Assembly: GCF_026151205.1 (NCBI RefSeq)
Contig: NC_087083.1
Span: forward strand, 14,495,780-14,559,779
Source: Bolinopsis microptera
Taxonomy: Eukaryota > Ctenophora > Tentaculata > Lobata > Bolinopsidae
Reading direction: 5' to 3'
Length of the DNA: 64,000 nt
Shown: one piece after another, positions 55,760 to 64,000 of the stretch
How positions within the stretch are numbered: the first letter of the stretch is position 1
Layout of the letters: the number at the start of each line of letters is the position of its first letter
The notes under the pieces: model-generated
What the model was told of the DNA's origin: nothing
The model's input: only the letters and a program-made list of their open reading frames with translations
The model's database searches: none
Position numbers and translations under genes: made by a program

Positions 55760-57898
55760 GTGGTCAGCATCCTTGCCCTGCAAAGGATCAGACTCAGCGA
55801 AGTCAGTTTTATCCGTGCTGCTAGCTGGAGAACGTCCAGATGAAACTCCTGTGCCGGTCTCCGAAATGGCTGGAGGACTTGTGCTCTTTGTCGTGGTTGT
55901 TGATGACGATGATGATGGAGTGGGTTCTCGTATGACTGGAACCGAAGGAATCGCCTTATCACTGCTGGACGAACTTGAACTAGAAGTAGAATCGTCGGAT
56001 GACGACGAAAAGGATGATGTGGTTGACCAGGACGAGGATGATCTCGACAGGCCAGACAAACGTGTCGGTGACGTACTTGTACTTGCCTTATATCCATCAC
56101 TCGGCTCACTAATGTCTCCATCGCCTAGCGACAGTGACTCCCTGTCCAAGGAAGTGGAGTCCCCTAGTGATTCAAGGTAATGGCTGATTCTGCCGACCGA
56201 TGCGTGCCGGACACTCTTGCTGTCCAGCGAAATAGAGCTGGTGCTGTCACCTGGAGCAGGTGATTGAACGTGGTGACCTTCGTCGAGGTAGATCACCTCT
56301 TCTTCTGCATGTGCCGACCAACCAGACAATGTCTTTATCGAACTTTCCGCAGGCTCGCCAATCTCGGTGAAAATGACAGGATCGGACACAACTCGGGGAG
56401 CACGGACCACCTGATCGTCTTCATCCGGATCCTTTACATCAGAGAAGGAACTGAGAGTGTCAGCATCCTTGCCCTGCAAAGGATCAGACTCAGCGAAGTC
56501 AGTTTTATCCGTGCTGCTAGCTGGAGAACGTCCAGATGAAACTCCTGTGCCGGTCTCCGAAATGGCTGGAGGACTTGTGCTCTTTGTCGTGGTTGTTGAT
56601 GACGATGATGATGGAGTGGGTTCTCGTATGACTGGAACCGAAGGAATCGCCTTATCACTGCTGGACGAACTTGAACTAGAAGTAGAATCGTCGGATGACG
56701 ACGAAAAGGATGATGTGGTTGACCAGGACGAGGATGATCTCGACAGGCCAGACAAACGTGTCGGTGACGTACTTGTACTTGCCTTATATCCATCACTCGG
56801 CTCACTAATGTCTCCATCGCCTAGCGACAGTGACTCCCTGTCCAAGGAAGTGGAGTCCCCTAGTGATTCAAGGTAATGGCTGATTCTGCCGACCGATGCG
56901 TGCCGGACACTCTTGCTGTCCAGCGAAATAGAGCTGGTGCTGTCACCTGGAGCAGGTGATTGAACGTGGTGACCTTCGTCGAGGTAGATCACCTCTTCTT
57001 CTGCATGTGCCGACCAACCAGACAATGTCTTTATCGAACTTTCCGCAGGCTCGCCAATCTCGGTGAAAATGACAGGATCGGACACAACTCGGGGAGCACG
57101 GACCACCTGATCGTCTTCATCCGGATCCTTTACATCAGAGAAGGAACTGAGAGTGTCAGCATCCTTGCCCTGCAAAGGATCAGACTCAGCGAAGTCAGTT
57201 TTATCCGTGCTGCTAGCTGGAGAACGTCCAGATGAAACTCCTGTGCCGGTCTCCGAAATGGCTGGAGGACTTGTGCTCTTTGTCGTGGTTGTTGATGACG
57301 ATGATGATGGAGTGGGTTCTCGTATGACTGGAACCGAAGGAATCGCCTTATCACTGCTGGACGAACTTGAACTAGAAGTAGAATCGTCGGATGACGACGA
57401 AAAGGATGATGTGGTTGACCAGGACGAGGATGATCTCGACAGGCCAGACAAACGTGTCGGTGACGTACTTGTACTTGCCTTATATCCATCACTCGGCTCA
57501 CTAATGTCTCCATCGCCTAGCGACAGTGACTCCCTGTCCAAGGAAGTGGAGTCCCCTAGTGATTCAAGGTAATGGCTGATTCTGCCGACCGATGCGTGCC
57601 GGACACTCTTGCTGTCCAGCGAAATAGAGCTGGTGCTGTCACCTGGAGCAGGTGATTGAACGTGGTGACCTTCGTCGAGGTAGATCACCTCTTCTTCTGC
57701 ATGTGCCGACCAACCAGACAATGTCTTTATCGAACTTTCCGCAGGCTCGCCAATCTCGGTGAAAATGACAGGATCGGACACAACTCGGGGAGCACGGACC
57801 ACCTGATCGTCTTCATCCGGATCCTTTACATCAGAGAAGGAACTGAGAGTGTCAGCATCCTTGCCCTGCAAAGGATCAGACTCAGCGAAGTCAGTTTT
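55760..57898 (-). CDS. Giant repeat protein, second intact block
   Basis: Three further 232-residue repeats in one open frame, same sequence as the block to the left. The frame is broken on the left by one extra G (GAGTGGTCAGC) and on the right by one extra T (GTTTTATTCCG). Between 55110 and 55760 the intervening repeat has four single- or two-base indels. If these are base-calling errors, both blocks belong to one exon. Confidence 0.5.
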
Positions 57899-58224
57899 AT
57901 TCCGTGCTGCTAGCTGGAGAACGTCCAGATGAAACTCCTGTGCCGGTCTCCGAAATGGCTGGAGGACTTGTGCTCTTTGTCGTGGTTGTTGATGACGATG
58001 ATGATGGAGTGGGTTCTCGTATGACTGGAACCGAAGGAATCGCCTTATCACTGCTGGAACGAACTTGAACTAGAAGTAGAATCGTCGGATGACGACGAAA
58101 AGGATGATGTGGTTGACCAGGACGAGGATGATCTCGACAGGCCAGACAAACGTGTCGGTGACGTACTTGTACTTGCCTTATATCCATCACTCGGCTCACT
58201 AATGTCTCCATCGCCTAGCGACAG

Positions 58225-58936
58225 GTGACTCCCTGTCCAAGGAAGTGGAGTCCCCTAGTGATTCAAGGTAATGGCTGATTCTGCCGACCGATGCGTGCCG
58301 GACACTCTTGCTGTCCAGCGAAATAGAGCTGGTGCTGTCACCTGGAGCAGGTGATTGAACGTGGTGACCTTCGTCGAGGTAGATCACCTCTTCTTCTGCA
58401 TGTGCCGACCAACCAGACAATGTCTTTATCGAACTTTCCGCAGGCTCGCCAATCTCGGTGAAAAGGACAGGATCGGACACAACTCGGGGAGCACGGACCA
58501 CCTGATCGTCTTCATCCGGATCCTTTACATCAGAGAAGGAACTGAGAGTGTCAGCATCCTTGCCCTGCAAAGGATCAGACTCAGCGAAGTCAGTTTTATC
58601 CGTGCTGCTAGCTGGAGAACGTCCAGATGAAACTCCTGTGCCGGTCTCCGAAATGGCTGGAGGACTTGTGCTCTTTGTCGTGGTTGTTGATGACGATGAT
58701 GATGGAGTGGGTTCTCGTATGACTGGAACCGAAGGAATCGCCTTATCACTGCTGGACGAACTTGAACTAGAAGTAGAATCGTCGGATGACGACGAAAAGG
58801 ATGAGGTGGTTGACCAGGACGAGGATGATCTCGACAGGCCAGACAAACGTGTCGGTGACGTACTTGTACTTGCCTTATATCCCTCACTCGGCTCACTAAT
58901 GTCTCCATCGCTTAGCGACAGTGACTCCCTGTCCAA
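58225..58936 (-). CDS. Giant repeat protein, third open block
   Basis: One full repeat in frame with a few substitutions (DPVLFTE, SEGYKAS), ended on both sides by single-base indels (GACAGGTGACTC; CCAAGAAGTGG). Same interpretation as the other blocks. Confidence 0.4.
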
Positions 58937-61900
58937 GAAGTGGAGTCCCCTAGTGATTCAAGGTAATGGCTGATTCTGTGCCGACCGATGCGTGCCGGAC
59001 ACTCTTGCTGTCCAGCGAAATAGAGCTGGTGCTGTCCACCTGGAGCAGGTGATTGAACGTGGGTGACCTTCGTCGAGGTAGATCACCTCTTCTTCTGGCA
59101 TGTGCCGACCAACCAGACAATGTCTTTATCGAACTTTCCGCAGGCTCGCCAATCTCGGTGAAAATGACAGGATCGGACACAACTCGGGGAGCACGGACCA
59201 CCTGATCGTCTTCATCCGGATCCTTTACATCAGAGAAGGAACTGAGAGTGTCAGCATCCTTGCCCTGCAAAGGATCAGACTCAGCGAAGTCAGTTTTATC
59301 CGTGCTGCTAGCTGGAGGACGTCCAGATGAAACTCCTGTGCCGGTCTCCGAAATGGCTGGAGGACTTGTGCTCTTTGTCGTGGTTGTTGATGACGATGAT
59401 GATGGAGTGGGTTCTCGTATGACCTGGAACCGAAGGAATCGCCTTATCACTGCTGGACGAACTTGAACTAGAAGTAGAATCGTCGGATGACGACGAAAAG
59501 GATGATGTGGTTGACCAGGACGAGGATGATCTCGACAGGCCAGACAAACGTGTCGGTGACGTACTTGTACTTGCCTTATATCCATCACATCGGCTCACTA
59601 ATGTCTCCATCGCCTAGCGACAGTGACTCCCTGTCCAAGGAAGTGGAGTCCCCTAGTGATTCAAGGTAATGGCTGATTCTGCCGACCGATGCGTGCCGGA
59701 CACTCTTGCTGTCCAGCGAAATAGAGCTGGTGCTGTCACCTGGAGCAGGTGATTGAACGTGGTGACCTTCGGCGAGGTAGATCACCTCTTCTTCTGCATG
59801 TGCCGACCAACCAGACAATGTCTTTATCGAACTTTCCGCAGGCTCGCCAATCTCGGTGAAAATGACAGGATCGGACACAACTCGGGGAGCACGGACCACC
59901 TGATCGTCTTCATCCGGATCCTTTACATCAGAGAAGGAACTGAGAGTGTCAGCATCCTTGCCCTGCAAAGGATCAGACTCAGCGAAGTCAGTTTTATCCG
60001 TGCTGCTAGCTGGAGAACGGCCAGATGAAACCCTGTGCCGGTCTCCGAAATGGCTGGGAGGACTTGGGCTCTTGTCGTGGTTGTTGATGACGATGATGAT
60101 GGAGTGGGTTCTCGTATGACTGGAACCGAAGGATCGCCTTATCAGCTGCTGGACGAACTTGAACTAGAAGTAGAATCGTCGGATGACGACGAAAAGGATG
60201 ATGTGGTTGACCAGGACGAGGATGATCTCGACAGGCCAGACAAACGTGTCGGTGACGTACTTGTACTTGCCTTATATCCATCACTCGGCTCACTAATGTC
60301 TCCATCGCCTAGCGACAGTGACTCCCTGTCCAAGGAAGTGGAGTCCCCTAGTGATTCAAGGTAATGGCTGATTCTGCCGACCGATGCGTGCCGGACACTC
60401 TTGCTGTCCAGCGAAATAGAGCTGGTGCTGTCACCTGGAGCAGGTGATTGAACGTGGGTGACCTTCGTCGAGGTAGATCACCTCTTCTTCTGCATGTGCC
60501 GACCAACCAGACAATGTCTTTATCGAACTTTCCGCAGGCTCGCCAATCTTCGGGTGAAAATGACAGGATCGGACACAACTCGGGGAGCACGGACCACCTG
60601 ATCGTCTTCAGCCGGATCCTTTACATCAGAGAAGGAACTGAGAGTGTCAGCATCCTTGCCCTGCAAAGGATCAGACTCAGCGAAGTCAGTTTTATCCGTG
60701 CTGCTAGCTGGAGAACGTCCAGATGAAACTCCTGTGCGGTCTCCGAAATGGCTGGAGGACTTGTGCTCTTTGTCGTGGTTGTTGATGACGATGATGATGG
60801 AGTGGGTTCTCGTATGACTGGAACCGAAGGAATCGCCTTATCACTGCTGACGAACTTGAACTAGAAGTAGAATCGGTCGATGACGACGAAAAGGATGATG
60901 TGGTTGACCAGGACGAGGATGATCTCGACAGGCCAGACAAACGTGTCGGTGACGTACTTGTACTTGCCTTATATCCATCACTCGGCTCACTAATGTCTCC
61001 ATCGCCTAGCGACAGTGACTCCTGTCCAAGGAAGTGGAGTCCCCTAGTGATTCAAGGGGTAATGGCTGATTCTGCCGACCGATGAGTGCCGGACACTCTT
61101 GCTGTCCAGCGAAATAGAGCTGGTGCTGTCACCTGAGCAGTGATTGAACGTGGTGACCTTCGTCGAGGTAGATCACCTCTTCTTCTGCATGTGCGACCAA
61201 CCAGACAATGTCTTTATCGAACGTTTCCGCAGGCTCGCCAATCTCGGTGAAAATGACAGGATCGGACACAACTCGGGGAGGCACGGACCACCTGATCGTC
61301 TTCATCCGGATCCTTTACATCAGAGAAGGAACTGAGAGTGTCAGCATCCTTGCCCTGCAAAGGATCAGACTCAGCGAAGTCAGTTTTATTCCGTGCTGCT
61401 AGCTGGAGGACGTCCAGATGAAACTCCTGTGGCCGGTCTCCGAAAATGGCTGGAGGACTTGTGGCTCTTTGTCGTGGTTGTTGATGACGATGATGATGGG
61501 AGTGGGTTCTCGTATGACAGGAACCGAAGGAATCGCCTTATCACTGCTGGGGACGAACTTGAACTAGAAGTAGGAATCGTCGGATGACGACGAAAAGGAT
61601 GATGTGGTTGACCGAGGACGAGGATGATCTCGACAGGGGCCAGACAAACGTGTCGGTGACGTACTTGGTACTTGCCTTATATCCATCACTCGGCTCACTA
61701 ATGTCTCCATCGCCTAGCGACAGTGACTCCCTGTCCAAGGAAGTGGAGTCCCCTAGTGATTCAAGGTAATGGGCTGATTCTGCCGACCGAGGCGTGCCGG
61801 AACACTCCTTGCTGTGCCAGCGAAATAGAGCTTGGTGCTGTCACCTGGGAGCAGGGGTGATTGAACGTGGTGACCTTCGTCGAGGTAGATCACCTCTTCT

Positions 61901-62400
61901 TCTGCATGTGCCGACCAACCAGTACAATGTCTTTATCGAACTTTCCGCAGGCTCGCCAATCTCGGTGAAAATGACAGGATCGGACACAACTCGGGGGGAG
62001 CACGGACCACCTGATCGTCTTCATTCCGGATCCTTTACATCAGAGAAGGAACTGAGAGTGTCAGCATCCTTGCCCTGCAATGATCAGACTCAAGCGAAGC
62101 CAGTTTATATTTAAATATCCGTGCTGCTAGCTGGAGAACGTCCAGATGAAACTCCTGTGCCGGTCTCCCGAAATGGCTGGAGGACTTGTGCTCTTTGTCG
62201 TGGTTGTTGATGACGATGATGATGGAGTGGGTTCTCGTATGACTGGAACCGTAGGAATCGCCTTATCACTTGCTGGACGAACTTGAAAAAGAGAAGTAGA
62301 ATCGTCGGATGACGACGAAAAGGATGATGTGGGTTACCAGGGGACGAGGATGATCTCGACAGGCCAGACAAACGTGTCGGTGACGTACTTGTACTTGCCT
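58937..62400 (-). pseudogene. Repeat units with many indels
   Basis: Five repeat units in which single-base insertions, mostly in G, C or T runs (for example CTGTCCACC, GTGGGTGACC, TTCGGGTGAAAA, GGGGAGGCACGG), appear every 50-150 bp and become denser to the right. All frames are broken. The pattern, with homopolymer-length errors on a near-identical sequence, looks technical rather than evolutionary. Confidence 0.6.
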
Positions 62401-64000
62401 TTTATCCATCACTCGGCTCACTAATGTCTCCATCGCTAGCGACAGTGATCCCTGTCCAAGGAAGTGGAGTCCCTATGGGTTTAGGTAATGGCTGATTCGC
62501 GACGTGCGTCCGGAACTCTTGGTCCCGCGAAAAAAGAGTGGTGCTGTCACCGGGGCAGGTGATTGAAGTGGTGACCTTGTCAGGTGCACCCCTTTTTTCT
62601 GGTGCACCAAAGACAATGCCCCTTATTAATTTCGCGGCTCGCCATCTCGGTGAAAAAGAAGGTCGGGGCACAAAATCGGGGGCCCGGGCCCCTGACTCTT
62701 CATCGGTCCTTTCATCGAGAAGGAACTGAGGGTCGCTCTTGCCCTGAAGGGTCAGATCAGCGAGCGTTTTATCCGGCTGCTAGCTGGAGAAAGTCCGATG
62801 AAACTCCTGTGCGGTCTCGAAATGGGTGGGGATTGTGTCTTTGCTGGTTGTTGATGACGATGAATGGAGTGGGTTCTGTTTTGCTGGAACCGAAGGAATC
62901 GTTTTACTGTGGCGAAATTCTTGAAATAGTCTCGGATGACGCGAAAAAAATGATTTTGGGGCCGGGGGTGATTCGAAGGCCAGACAAAGTGTCGGGACTA
63001 TTGTCTCTTATATCCCTCATCGGCTACTAGTTCCCTCGCCCGGACAGTGATCCTGTCCGGAAGTGGAGCCCCAGTGATTCAAGGGAAAGGTTTCTGCCCC
63101 GGCGTGGGAATCTTGCGCGGAAAAAAAGGGTGTTGCCCCGGGGGGATGTTTAAACGTGGTGACCCCCTCGAGGGACCCCCCCTTTTTTTGATGGGCCCCA
63201 ACCAGAAAAAGTTTTTTTTTAATTTTGAGGGGCCAACTGGTTAAAACCCCGGGTCCAAAAAGGGGGAGGAATGAAACTCTTCTCGGGGGCAAATCGAAAA
63301 GGGGGTTTGGGTGTCAGCTTTGCCCCGAAAAGGGGTCCGAAAGTGGGGAACCGTGCTGTGGTTTGGGGACGCAGATGAAAAGTGGGTCTCGAAAAAGGGG
63401 GAAAGGGTTTGGGCCCTTTCTTTTTTTGAGACTGAATTTTGGGTGGGTTTTCGAAGAGGAAAAAGATGTTTAACCGGACGAATTTAACTGAAGAAACGTC
63501 GGATGCGACGAAAAATGTTTTTTACCGGCAGGGAAAGCTCGACAGGCCGCAAAAGGTGGGCCTTTTTTCCTTTTTTAAAAAGGTTTTTGTCTCCCCTGCT
63601 TGGCATGTTTTCCGGGGAAAAGGGCTGTGTTCATAAGGGATTTTTCCGGGGATCGTGGGCCCTTTTTCGCGAAAAGAGGGGGCTTTCACTCGGTGGTTGA
63701 ACGGGTGATTGCAGGAATCCCCTTTTTTTAGGGGACCACAAAAACTGTCTTTATCGAAACCCGAGGTTTCCCCAATTTTGAAAGGGGAAGGTCGGACCAC
63801 CGGGGGCCGGACCCGATGCTCCGGGCCTTTTTCCCGAAATGGTTTAGGCCCTTTTCCCCGGAAAATTTGGGTGCGAAGTGTTTTTTTTGGTTAGTGGGAA
63901 AGTAGATGAAAACTGTGGCCCCTTGAATGGGGGGCTGTGCCCGGGGGTTGTTGGACGTGAATTGGGGGGGCCGTAAAATGGGAGAGGAATGCCCTTTTTC
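62401..64000. other. Low-quality contig-end sequence derived from the repeat
   Basis: Traces of the 696-bp unit remain (GTGGTGACCTTGT, GAAACGTCGGATGCGACGAA, GTTGTTGATGACGATGAATG), but substitutions and homopolymer runs dominate, and after 63100 it is hardly recognisable. The short open frames here have no meaning. Confidence 0.7.

Larger units (their letters stand above)
52080..62560 (-). repeat. 696-bp tandem repeat array, about 15 units
   Basis: The anchor GATTGAACGTGGTGACC recurs at about 52083, 52779, 53475, 54171, 54867, 55567, 56261, 56957, 57653, 58352, 59051, 59751, 60447, 61142 and 61859, and in damaged form near 62563. The period is exactly 696 bp (232 codons) in the intact part. 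Identity between units there is close to 100 per cent, including at silent positions. Confidence 0.95.

Noticed and set aside
52086-61402. Recurrent 91-, 127- and 139-codon frames in the 696-bp array
   Set aside because: Shadows of the repeat exon in other frames; they merely recur with the period. The minus-strand 232-codon frame is preferred as it runs through several units and splices in phase into the 3' exons.
62402-63894. Short frames in the last 1.6 kb
   Set aside because: Sequence is degraded repeat; frames are accidental.

Overview
The window is animal (invertebrate metazoan) genomic DNA. It is AT-rich, has short spliceosomal introns (about 100-290 bp where I can place them), C2H2 zinc-finger genes, a UBE4B-type ubiquitin ligase gene, a DEG/ENaC channel gene, several LINE fragments, a tRNA-derived SINE, a hAT transposon and many MITEs. 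The phylum cannot be fixed from the sequence. Nothing looks bacterial or viral.

Layout. 1-933: reverse-transcriptase fragment of a LINE, minus strand. 934-10617: five tandem units of 1.8-2.1 kb, each with a C2H2 zinc-finger gene (7-10 fingers in its main array) followed directly by the same LINE-tail remnant. 10709-13306: a second LINE, minus strand, 5' truncated and with a nonsense codon. 13690-14787: a sixth, more diverged zinc-finger gene. 16016-19347: UBE4B/Ufd2-like E4 ligase in three exons; four tandem copies of a 44-bp 3' splice site lie before exon 3. 19348-40905: no convincing gene; transposons, MITEs, simple repeats and LINE tails, including a hAT element with 8-bp target duplication, a nested MITE and an independent empty site elsewhere in the window. 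42077-44791: DEG/ENaC channel in at least four exons, with a possible extra upstream exon at 40906-41037. 45148-46389: possible two-exon minus-strand membrane protein with a mariner-type MITE in its intron. 48196-49410: small single-pass membrane protein in three exons behind a TATA-like box. 49424-50630: 12-bp minisatellite. 50984 to the right edge: a minus-strand gene for a very repetitive Ser/Asp-rich protein. It has at least 14 near-identical 696-bp (232-residue) repeats in one exon, plus four small 3' exons that I found from splice-site and phase agreement.

From about 58.9 kb rightward the repeat array gathers indels, and after 62.4 kb it dissolves into homopolymer-rich noise. This looks like an unpolished contig end, so reading-frame breaks there should not be read as biology.

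The most interesting items are the zinc-finger/LINE-tail amplicon with mosaic finger exchange, the giant repeat gene with its hidden 3' exons, the quadruplicated splice acceptor in UBE4B, and a 71-bp transposable element family with perfect 8-9 bp target duplications, one copy of which sits in a DEG/ENaC intron. All exon joins are inferred from GT/AG sites and phase; none is tested against transcripts.
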